Source: SMXL01 sp036985715
GTDB lineage: Bacteria > Bacteroidota > Rhodothermia > Rhodothermales > UBA10348
NCBI GenBank assembly: GCA_036985715.1
Contig: BTQE01000119.1
Coordinates: 1 to 9,378, forward strand
Direction of reading: 5' to 3'
Length of the DNA stretch: 9,378 nt
This document shows positions 1 through 6,274 of this stretch, one piece after another. The number at the start of each line of letters is the position of its first letter. Positions within the stretch are counted from its first letter, which is position 1. The notes under the pieces were generated by a model, which saw only the letters and a program-made list of their open reading frames with translations, did no database searches and had not been told where the DNA came from. The position numbers and the translations under genes are program-made.

Positions 1-851
1 ACATCACCCGGACCATCCGGGAGAAATACGGGTGGGACTATTATTACTATGGAAATCTTCCTTTTCGAAGGGGCGCGGAGCCGGGATGGTACACCTTCGA
101 TCATCGTCCGCGATTCAACAATAACTACATCGGACTCCGTAATCGAGTCGCCATCTTGAGTGAGGCCTATGCCTACGCGTCTTTTGAAGATCGGATACTG
201 GCCTCGCTTTATTTCGTAGAGGAAATCCTGAATTATTCGCGTGCCCATGCGACGGACATTCGAACAGCCACCGAAGAAGCCGATGCTGAATCCGTGATCG
301 GTCAGCGGCTTGCCGTACGCTCGGATTATGAGCGGAGTAAAGACCAGGTAGACATCTTAATGGGAGAGACGTACACCATGCCAAATCCATTTTCAGGTGA
401 AATGGTTCGTGTGCGGCGGGACACCCGGCGTACCGAGCGGATGTTCGAATACGGTACGTTTGCTGCCACGGAGTCGGAGCGCGCTCCTGAGCGATACTAT
501 GTTTCTCCACAAGCGGAAATCGTTCGTGAGTACCTGAACATTCATGGTATTCGATATGAAGAGACCAAAGCCCGCGAACGAGTGAGGGTCGAGTCTTTCA
601 TAGTTGATTCCACAGAGGTATCTCCTCAGGTTTTTCAGGACATCCAGGAGCGAACGGTTTTCGGATCGTATGCGCCGGTGGAGAAGGAATTGGAACCGGG
701 GACACTCGTGGTGCCCATGGATCAAGAGCTGAGTCGCCTGATTTTCTACCTTCTTGAACCTCGATCTGACGACGGCCTGGTTAATTGGGCGCAACTGGAT
801 GCGTTCATTGAGGTTGGCGGAGAATATCCGGTTTATCGATCGATTGACTGA
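1..851 (+). CDS. M14-family zinc carboxypeptidase, C-terminal part (5' end outside window)
   Basis: The reading frame is open from base 3 to the TGA at 849-851, giving 282 visible residues; the start lies before the window. A TTG at 156 is not the start, because conserved sequence continues upstream of it. Family signs are the block WYTFDHRPRFNNNY (about residues 29-42), then GLRNR and AILSEAYAY (about 44-59). In M14 peptidases this last strand carries the catalytic glutamate, so Glu54 of the visible part (bases 162-164) is the likely general base; the zinc ligands would lie upstream. The rest matches, from memory, the long C-terminal region of secreted Bacteroidota/Rhodothermota M14 proteins, ending with FYLLEPRSDDGLVNW and EVGGEYPVYR. 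The family removes C-terminal residues from peptides, usually outside the cytoplasm or in the periplasm, but the signal peptide region is not visible here. The next gene follows after 11 bases. Family is fairly certain; substrate is unknown. Confidence 0.88.
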   Translation, partial: ITRTIREKYGWDYYYYGNLPFRRGAEPGWYTFDHRPRFNNNYIGLRNRVAILSEAYAYASFEDRILASLYFVEEILNYSRAHATDIRTATEEADAESVIGQRLAVRSDYERSKDQVDILMGETYTMPNPFSGEMVRVRRDTRRTERMFEYGTFAATESERAPERYYVSPQAEIVREYLNIHGIRYEETKARERVRVESFIVDSTEVSPQVFQDIQERTVFGSYAPVEKELEPGTLVVPMDQELSRLIFYLLEPRSDDGLVNWAQLDAFIEVGGEYPVYRSID

Positions 852-862
852 GTCGTCAAGAG

Positions 863-1858
863 ATGCTTCTTCCTGGAACACCTATTGACATCAAGACCGT
901 CGAGACCCATTTCACTGATCTGGAAGCAGGGGACGAAGAATCATTCGACAGGTTTGCCCAGAGCGTGATCGAGTACCAGCGCGAGAACAATCCCGTATAT
1001 CGCCGCTTCGTCGACTTTCAATTTCTGCCGGTTGACGCGTTCAAGCGGACGGACGTAACCTGTTTTCAGCCAAATGAAGCCGAGGCCGTGTTTAGAAGCA
1101 GCGGAACCGCTGCGCACGCGGACCGAAGCTCACATTATGTAAAAAGTCTCGACGTGTATCGACGCTCCGTCCTTTCGCACTTTGCGGCCGTTTACGGGAA
1201 GGGACCGTTTACGATTCTTGCTTGCATGCCTGTCAGCGCTGATATGCGTGAGACTTCCTCGCTCCTGACCATGGCCCGCATTCTGATCGCGGATCTTGGA
1301 ACGCCCGCCAGTTCATTTATCACGGCAGATTCGGATTCTCTTCGCGAAGCATTTCAGTCTGCACGGGAATTCGAGGCGCCCGTCATCCTCTTCGGGTTGG
1401 CTTTCGGACTGCTGGATATCATCGAAGCGGGAGACTTACCGTTGCCGCAGGATTCCATGGTCTTGGAAACCGGTGGCATGAAAACCCATCGGCGAGAAAT
1501 CGGCCGGGAAGAGCTGCACCAAAAACTGAGCGACGGATTTGGAGTTTTTCCAGATCGCGTGTGCAGCGAATACGGAATGTGCGAACTCATGAGTCAATTT
1601 TACATGCGGGAAGATGGCCTTTTTTACCCCCCGCCGTGGGTTCAATTTCGAGTCTTTGATTCGCAGACGCCAGAAAGGGAACTGGCCGAAGGTGAACCCG
1701 GCGCCTTGGCCGTCATGGACCTCGCGAACATGTACTCGGTGTCAAGCATTCTTACGCAGGATTCCGCAATTCGTATGGGGACGGGATTCGATCTGGTCGG
1801 TAGATTAACAGACGCGGAACTAAGGGGCTGCAACTTCCTGTTGGAAAACATCGGATGA
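863..1858 (+). CDS. LuxE-family acyl-protein synthetase / acyltransferase
   Basis: 331 residues. The start is well bounded: an in-frame TGA lies at 845-847 and ATG 863 is the first usual start after it. LuxE enzymes activate a fatty acid with ATP as acyl-AMP and move the acyl group onto a cysteine of the protein. Adenylate-forming-like motifs appear in order: RSSGT (78-82), ETGGMKTHR (202-210), EYGMCEL (236-242, like the YGxTE motif), TQD (298-300) and GR (313-314). A near-terminal RGCNFLL places Cys323 (codon 1829-1831) where Vibrio/Photobacterium LuxE has its acylated cysteine. Length is close to what I recall for Bacteroidota homologues and somewhat below the roughly 370-380 of luminous-bacteria LuxE. 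No luxA, B, C or D is visible, so light production is not implied. The following hydratase gene overlaps by ATGA, suggesting translational coupling. The true substrate and acyl acceptor are unknown. Confidence 0.82.
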   Translation: MLLPGTPIDIKTVETHFTDLEAGDEESFDRFAQSVIEYQRENNPVYRRFVDFQFLPVDAFKRTDVTCFQPNEAEAVFRSSGTAAHADRSSHYVKSLDVYRRSVLSHFAAVYGKGPFTILACMPVSADMRETSSLLTMARILIADLGTPASSFITADSDSLREAFQSAREFEAPVILFGLAFGLLDIIEAGDLPLPQDSMVLETGGMKTHRREIGREELHQKLSDGFGVFPDRVCSEYGMCELMSQFYMREDGLFYPPPWVQFRVFDSQTPERELAEGEPGALAVMDLANMYSVSSILTQDSAIRMGTGFDLVGRLTDAELRGCNFLLENIG

Positions 1859-2649
1859 TCGTATTAGAAAAATCGGATCGAGCCGACATTGTCACGTTGA
1901 CCCTCAAGCGGCCGGAGAAACGGAATGCACTCAATCAGCAACTCGTCGGTGAGTTGACGAGTGTCGTTGAACGTCTCTCCTCCGACGAAACCGTGCGGGT
2001 CATTGTGCTGACCGGTTCGGGGAATACGTTTTCCGCAGGAGCCGATCTCGAAGCGTTGGAACAGATGCAAACGGCTTCATACGAGGACAACCTGGAGGAT
2101 TCGCAAAAGCTCGCCAACCTGTTCACCAGCATCAGATCTTGTTCTCAACCTGTAATCGCTCGGGTGAACGGCCATGCCATTGCCGGCGGATTTGGTCTTC
2201 TGATCGCCTGTGATTTTGCCATCGTGGATGATCGTGCCCGACTTGGGTTTACCGAAGTCCGAATTGGATTCATGCCGGCTATCGTGATGACCTTTCTCCG
2301 TACGCGACTTCCCGATCTGGCGGTGAGAGACCTTTTGCTCACCGGAAGGCTGATTTCAGCTCAGGACGCTCTGGAGTTCCGCTTGGTGAACCGAGTCGTA
2401 GATGGGGCCCGGATTGATGATGCCGTACGGGAGTTGGCCGATGAGATTGTCCGTGAAACGAGCCGTGAAGCGGTCTCCGCAACAAAGCGAATGCTATTCG
2501 AAACTGAGTTTATGAATATGCGGGAGGCACTCGCGATTGCTGTTGAACGAAACGCCACCACACGCAAGTCAACAGAATGCCAGGAGGGGATCCGAGCTTT
2601 TCTGGAGCGGGAAGATCCACCCTGGAAGAAAAAGTTCGAATCGGATTAG
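1855..2649 (+). CDS. Enoyl-CoA hydratase/isomerase (crotonase) family protein
   Basis: 264 residues, the usual size for a single-domain crotonase. The family forms a CoA-thioester oxyanion hole; here FSAGADL (59-65) and the AGGFG stretch (110-114) supply it. Core motifs are LKRPEKRNALN (17-27), RVNGHAIAGGFGLLIACD (103-120) and LGFTEVRIGFMPA (130-142). Against rat mitochondrial hydratase, the Glu164 counterpart is kept as Glu134 (codon 2254-2256), but the Glu144 counterpart is Gly114 (codon 2194-2196). A GVGL/GFGL version with TEVRLG and PAV is, from memory, found in members annotated as methylglutaconyl-CoA or carboxygeranoyl-CoA hydratases (LiuC/AtuE type), so leucine- or isoprenoid-type acyl-CoA breakdown is possible but not shown. 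The ATG overlaps the TGA of the LuxE-like gene, so translation is probably coupled. Other options are an isomerase or a hydrolase of the same fold. Confidence 0.87.
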   Translation: MIVLEKSDRADIVTLTLKRPEKRNALNQQLVGELTSVVERLSSDETVRVIVLTGSGNTFSAGADLEALEQMQTASYEDNLEDSQKLANLFTSIRSCSQPVIARVNGHAIAGGFGLLIACDFAIVDDRARLGFTEVRIGFMPAIVMTFLRTRLPDLAVRDLLLTGRLISAQDALEFRLVNRVVDGARIDDAVRELADEIVRETSREAVSATKRMLFETEFMNMREALAIAVERNATTRKSTECQEGIRAFLEREDPPWKKKFESD

Positions 2650-2672
2650 TCAAAAAAGAACACAGCTAGATT

Positions 2673-3677
2673 ATGACTACGTATCGAGAGGCGGGAGTTG
2701 ACATCGAGGTGGGCGAGCAAGTCGTCGACGAGATAAAACCGCTGGTTCGAAAAACATTTACTCCCGGTGTACTGGCTGATATTGGCTCGTTTGGTGCATT
2801 CTATCAGCCGGATTTTACGGCGTATTCAGACCCGGTGCTGGTCTCGTCGGTGGACGGTGTCGGGACGAAATTGAAAGTAGCCTTCCTGGCGGATCGCCAC
2901 GACACCGTAGGGCAGGATCTGGTGAATCACTGTGTGAACGATATCGCGGTCTGTGGCGCCACTCCACTGTATTTCCTTGACTATTTCGCCACAGGGAGGC
3001 TGAGCCTTACGGTGGCACGCGATATTATTTCCGGATTCTCAAAGGCTTGTGTCGAAAATGGATGCGCATTGATCGGTGGTGAGACTGCGGAGATGCCCGA
3101 TCTGTATCAACAGGGAGAATACGACCTGGCAGGAACTATCGTTGGAGTCGTCGATCGAAGCTCGATCATAGACGGACAACGGATTGAAGCAGGGGATATT
3201 CTAATCGGGATTCCGTCCACCGGACTTCATACAAACGGGTTTTCATTGGCGCGAAGCGTTCTTTTCTCCGTATACGATGTGAGTGACGCTCTCGATGAAT
3301 TGTCAGGACGAACAATTGGGGACGTGCTTCTCGATGTACACAGGTCCTATCTGCACCTCATTCGGGGGCTCGTCGAAGGACCGGCGAATATTCGAGGACT
3401 GGTGCACGTCACGGGGGGTGGGATTCCCGGGAATACGGCCCGAATCGTACCTGATGGACTGAGTGCGGCGTTTAATTATGATTCCTGGGACAGTGCCCCG
3501 ATCTTTAAACTGATTCAGGACATCGGGAATGTGCCTGAAAACGATATGCAAAAGACGTTTAATCTGGGAATTGGCCTAATCATCATTGTTCATCCTGACG
3601 ATACACACTATATCAACACGTACTGCAGGAAGAACGGTGAAGAACCTGTCGTTATGGGTTTTATAAGGGTGGAATGA
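2673..3677 (+). CDS. purM: Phosphoribosylformylglycinamidine cyclo-ligase (AIR synthetase)
   Basis: 334 residues, near the usual 340-350. PurM closes the imidazole ring in purine synthesis, converting formylglycinamidine ribotide plus ATP to aminoimidazole ribotide in the cytosol. Recognised blocks in order are TYREAGVDIE (3-12), SVDGVGTKLKVA (59-70), the DLVNHCVNDIAVCGA stretch (82-96), ALIGGETAEMP (132-142), GLHTNGFSLAR (184-194) and HVTGGGIPGN (245-254). These cover the ATP-binding N-terminal domain and the C-terminal glycine-rich loop of the PurM/PurL fold. The ATG at 2673 starts just before the conserved YREAGVDI segment, and no Shine-Dalgarno sequence precedes it. It lies 23 bases after the hydratase gene, with no other purine gene in view, so the pathway genes appear scattered. 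The final 91-base gap suggests the transcription unit may end or be boosted after it. Confidence 0.97.
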   Translation: MTTYREAGVDIEVGEQVVDEIKPLVRKTFTPGVLADIGSFGAFYQPDFTAYSDPVLVSSVDGVGTKLKVAFLADRHDTVGQDLVNHCVNDIAVCGATPLYFLDYFATGRLSLTVARDIISGFSKACVENGCALIGGETAEMPDLYQQGEYDLAGTIVGVVDRSSIIDGQRIEAGDILIGIPSTGLHTNGFSLARSVLFSVYDVSDALDELSGRTIGDVLLDVHRSYLHLIRGLVEGPANIRGLVHVTGGGIPGNTARIVPDGLSAAFNYDSWDSAPIFKLIQDIGNVPENDMQKTFNLGIGLIIIVHPDDTHYINTYCRKNGEEPVVMGFIRVE

Positions 3678-3768
3678 TTTGCCTATTGAACCTTTTCTCC
3701 CGTTGATAGAGTTTAATACCTTTCTGTAAATTAGAGCGATCTTCAGCACAAAGCAGTCACCCTGAACT
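3678..3768 (+). promoter_or_regulatory. Intergenic gap with weak promoter candidate before plsY
   Basis: This 91-base gap is the longest in the window and is richer in A+T than the genes around it. TTGATA at 3703-3708 matches five of six bases of a -35 box, and TAAATT at 3727-3732 matches four of six of a -10 box, with an 18-base spacer. A second possibility is TACCTTTC at 3717-3724, close to the Bacteroidota -7 consensus TAnnTTTG, but no TTTG stands at the expected distance upstream. No inverted repeat followed by a T-run was found, so a terminator for purM is not evident. Confidence 0.3.
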
Positions 3769-4455
3769 ATGTTATCTGTCGCCATCATTATCATCATTAG
3801 CTACTTCATCGGCTCCATCCCTGGAAGTGTCTGGGTTGGGAAGCAGATGTACGGCACCGATATCCGTCTCCACGGTAGTGGAAACGCCGGGGCAACCAAC
3901 ACATTTCGCGTGCTCGGCTGGAAGGCCGGAATTCTTGCTACGATCGTGGATCTTGGAAAAGGGCTGTTTGCGGCTGGCATTGTCGCCACGATCCGGATAG
4001 ATGCACTCCCGCCCGGATTAGGATTCTGGGAAGCGTCGTCCGTGCTGATGTTGATCGCAGGTGTCGCGGCCATCGTCGGACACATGTTTCCGATTTGGGC
4101 AGGATTTAGAGGTGGCAAGGGTGTTAATACGGCAGCAGGTGTTCTGTTCGCCATCACGCCTGTTACCATGGTGATCGCTGTCGGTATCTTTGCCGTCGTG
4201 CTCCTGTCTTCGAGGTATGTTTCGCTCGCGTCGCTATCCGCTGTTGCCGCTTTTCCGTCGACAGTCGCGATTCGAAAATATCTATTTCATGTCGATTCAA
4301 TCGATGCGAGCATTCTCTTCTTTAGTATTTTAATGGCGATGACCATCTTCCTGGCGCATCGAACAAATATTCATCGGCTTCTGAACGGCAGCGAAAAAAG
4401 AGTTCGAAGCTTCCGCCCAGGATTGGGGATGCGAGGCGGAAAAGATCCAACCTGA
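3769..4455 (+). CDS. plsY: Acyl phosphate:glycerol-3-phosphate acyltransferase
   Basis: 228 residues, a little above the common 195-220. PlsY is an inner-membrane enzyme that moves the acyl group from acyl-phosphate (made by PlsX) to position 1 of sn-glycerol-3-phosphate, giving lysophosphatidic acid. All three active-site loop motifs are present: HGSGNAGATN (35-44), FRGGKGVNTAAG (113-124) and AHRTNIHRLLNGSE (196-209). Hydrophobic segments at about 2-24, 52-74, 90-110, 125-150 and 152-195 fit the five-helix topology. The N-terminal SYFIGSIPGS is also typical. The tail after the third motif (210-228) is basic and rich in glycine and probably cytosolic. It lies just before gpsA, which makes its glycerol-3-phosphate substrate. 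No Shine-Dalgarno sequence is seen at the ATG. Confidence 0.96.
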   Translation: MLSVAIIIIISYFIGSIPGSVWVGKQMYGTDIRLHGSGNAGATNTFRVLGWKAGILATIVDLGKGLFAAGIVATIRIDALPPGLGFWEASSVLMLIAGVAAIVGHMFPIWAGFRGGKGVNTAAGVLFAITPVTMVIAVGIFAVVLLSSRYVSLASLSAVAAFPSTVAIRKYLFHVDSIDASILFFSILMAMTIFLAHRTNIHRLLNGSEKRVRSFRPGLGMRGGKDPT

Positions 4456-4498
4456 TTTGCGTCCGATGCGCCGAGGCCACTCATTCAGAAAATAGTTC

Positions 4499-5554
4499 AT
4501 GAGCACCACCGGCTCCCCAGAAAAATCAATTGCAATAGTTGGTGCGGGTAGCTGGGGAACTGCGCTCGCAGTGAGTCTCGCATCAAAGAATATCCCTGTT
4601 AGGTTATGGGCCCGGCGAGAAGAAGCAGCAAAGCAGATTCGCGACGACCGGCACAACCCTACATATCTCCCTGACGTCGTAATTCCTGAATCCATTGTGG
4701 TAACCTCCCACCTGGAGGAAGCCGTGGAAGGTGCCGACTTCTGGGTTTTTGCCACTCCCTCTCAGGCAGTCCGTTCCGTAGCCGAACAACTGGCCGAATT
4801 TGCCACGGCAAAGCATCTCGCTGTTTCCGTGGCCAAAGGAATTGAAAATGAGACCCTGTTGACCGCGACAGGAGTCCTCCATGAAGCGCTTCCTCGTATT
4901 CCTTTGGGAAATCTTGGCGTCTTGTATGGACCCAGTCATGCAGAAGAGGTGGCGGTGGGCGTTCCGACGGCAGTAGTCGTATCCGCGCGTGACTTGGCCG
5001 CTGCCGAAATCATGCAGGACGTGTTTATGACGTCCACGTTTCGTGTGTATGTAAATCCCGACATCGTCGGGGTGGAAATAGCAGGCTCGGTTAAGAACGT
5101 GCTGGCCATCGCGACAGGTATCGTGGAAGGAATTGGTTACGGAGACAACACGAAGGCGGCCCTTATCACCCGCGGATTGGACGAGATCAAGAGGCTGGGT
5201 ATGGTAATGGGTGCCAACCCGAGCACTTTTTCGGGCCTGGCCGGCATCGGCGATGTGGTCGTTACGTGTATGAGTAAATTGAGCCGGAATCGATATTTCG
5301 GCGAACAGATCGGGAAGGGTAAGACGCTATCGGAAATTGAAGCCGAGATGACAATGGTTGCAGAGGGTGTCAGAACCACGAAGTCCACCTACAAATTGTC
5401 GCGGCAACACGACATTGAGATGCCCATCACAGAAGGCGTCTACGCATGTCTCTTTGAAGGAAAACGACCCGATGTGGTTATTCAGGAACTCATGACACGT
5501 ACGGCAAAACGTGAGGACTGGCTACCTGAGATGCTTAGAGAGGACGCCCTATAA
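4499..5554 (+). CDS. gpsA: NAD(P)H-dependent glycerol-3-phosphate dehydrogenase
   Basis: 351 residues, slightly above the usual 330-340 because of a ten-residue leader. GpsA reduces dihydroxyacetone phosphate to sn-glycerol-3-phosphate in the cytosol, supplying the backbone for PlsY. Domains: an N-terminal Rossmann fold with IVGAGSWGTALA (13-24) and VAKGIE (111-116), the substrate loop LYGPSHAEEV (142-151), then the helical C-terminal domain with IAGSVKN (194-200), where Lys199 is the likely catalytic lysine, GYGDNTKAALITRG (213-226) and GLAGIGDVVVTCMSKLSRNR (245-264). It follows plsY after 43 bases and precedes the AlbA_2 gene by 6 bases, so all three are probably co-transcribed. The leader MSTTGSPEK contains no conserved residues, so the exact start is slightly less sure than the identity. 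Confidence 0.97.
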   Translation: MSTTGSPEKSIAIVGAGSWGTALAVSLASKNIPVRLWARREEAAKQIRDDRHNPTYLPDVVIPESIVVTSHLEEAVEGADFWVFATPSQAVRSVAEQLAEFATAKHLAVSVAKGIENETLLTATGVLHEALPRIPLGNLGVLYGPSHAEEVAVGVPTAVVVSARDLAAAEIMQDVFMTSTFRVYVNPDIVGVEIAGSVKNVLAIATGIVEGIGYGDNTKAALITRGLDEIKRLGMVMGANPSTFSGLAGIGDVVVTCMSKLSRNRYFGEQIGKGKTLSEIEAEMTMVAEGVRTTKSTYKLSRQHDIEMPITEGVYACLFEGKRPDVVIQELMTRTAKREDWLPEMLREDAL

Positions 5555-5560
5555 TTTCGA

Positions 5561-6214
5561 ATGACGACAGCAGACGTACAGCGACTGGCCAAAAGGGGAG
5601 AGGGTGCGACGCTGGAATTCAAACATCGCACACCTGAACCTGAACGACTTGCGAAAGAAGTCATCGCGTTCGCGAACACGAACGGTGGACGCCTTCTCAT
5701 TGGCGTTGACGACAACGGAACCGTCTTGGGAGTGAAGGACTCGGAAGAAGAAGAATTTGCCCTCCGAAACGCACTCGATGCTCACTGTAGCCCTCCACTG
5801 AAATGGCATACGGAACGGGTCGAGATCAGCAGAAAAAGAGACGTGATTGTCATTGCCGTTCCGCGAAGTAAGGATCGTCCTCATGGTCTGATCTCTTCGA
5901 ATGGACATCGCGAAACGATTCCATACGTGCGAGTTGGAGATCGATCCATTGAGGCATCGTCGGAAGCCATCGAGTTGATGCTCGAAGAGAAGGACCAGGA
6001 CGTTCAGTTTGAATTCGGTGAGCATGAACTCGCCTTGATGGAGTACCTCGATGAATACAGTCGGATCGGAGTAGATTCATTTGCAAGATTCGTCGACGTA
6101 AACCAGGATTATGCTCGAAGAATTCTGGTTATACTAATGAGGGCAGGCGTTCTCTCACATCACCTGGACTATGAAGGCGACTATTTCACTCTCGTAACCA
6201 ATGGAGTGAACTAA
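5561..6214 (+). CDS. Compact AlbA_2 (Schlafen-like) domain protein with probable winged-helix tail
   Basis: 217 residues. The N-terminal part carries the AlbA_2/Schlafen-like signature: GATLEFK (15-21), AFANTNGGRLLIGVDDNGTV (36-55), then about 95-133 with VIAVPRSKDRPHGL and YVRVGDRSIEAS. The family is found in putative transcriptional regulators and ATP-binding proteins and is thought to bind nucleic acid. Many relatives are 350-500 residues with an ATPase-like C-terminal part. Here that part is absent; residues about 150-215 (FEFGEHELALMEYLDEYSRIG, DYARRILVILMRAGVL) read like a winged-helix DNA-binding fold. No nuclease or ATPase motif is visible. It starts 6 bases after gpsA and lies 60 bases before parC, so it probably shares their transcript. 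Codon use looks like that of its neighbours, with no sign of recent transfer. The role is not known; a DNA-binding regulator is the simplest reading. Confidence 0.8.
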   Translation: MTTADVQRLAKRGEGATLEFKHRTPEPERLAKEVIAFANTNGGRLLIGVDDNGTVLGVKDSEEEEFALRNALDAHCSPPLKWHTERVEISRKRDVIVIAVPRSKDRPHGLISSNGHRETIPYVRVGDRSIEASSEAIELMLEEKDQDVQFEFGEHELALMEYLDEYSRIGVDSFARFVDVNQDYARRILVILMRAGVLSHHLDYEGDYFTLVTNGVN

Positions 6215-6274
6215 GTCGGTACGGGTTGGTACATTACAAATAGGTCCTTTTAATTCCGTTATTGTTCTTTTTCG
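6215..6274 (+). promoter_or_regulatory. Promoter candidate upstream of parC
   Basis: The 60-base gap is A+T-rich. TTGGTA at 6226-6231 (four of six to the -35 consensus) is followed after exactly 17 bases by TTTAAT at 6249-6254 (five of six to the -10 consensus). Transcription would begin near 6261, leaving a leader of about 14 bases before the ATG at 6275. This is a pattern match only; if the host uses a Bacteroidota-type primary sigma factor, the boxes may not apply. No hairpin terminator for the upstream gene is seen in the gap. Confidence 0.33.

Noticed and set aside
156..158. TTG as start of the first gene
   Set aside because: Conserved M14 carboxypeptidase sequence (TFDHRPRFNNNY, GLRNR) is in frame upstream to base 3, so the gene begins outside the window.
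393..881. Open frame of about 160 codons on the - strand
   Set aside because: It is antisense to the M14 gene, shows no recognisable motif and overlaps a clearly coding frame.
1620..1632. T6-A-C6 run inside the LuxE-like gene as a slippage or phase-variation site
   Set aside because: The frame is intact across it (Leu-Phe-Tyr-Pro-Pro-Pro) and the runs are too short to suggest phase variation.
863..2649. A bioluminescence (lux) operon
   Set aside because: Only a LuxE-like gene is present; there is no luciferase, reductase or thioesterase.
3678..3768. Rho-independent terminator after purM
   Set aside because: No stem-loop followed by a T-run could be found in the gap.
3801..4169. Open frame of 122 codons on the - strand
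   Set aside because: It is antisense to plsY; its proline- and alanine-rich translation is what reverse-reading glycine-rich membrane codons gives.
5549..6025. Open frame of 158 codons on the - strand
   Set aside because: It lies opposite the AlbA_2 gene, has a composition unlike a folded protein and shows no family resemblance.
5561..6214. A Schlafen-type antiphage defence gene
   Set aside because: No nuclease, helicase or ATPase part and no defence or mobile neighbours; the location is among housekeeping genes.
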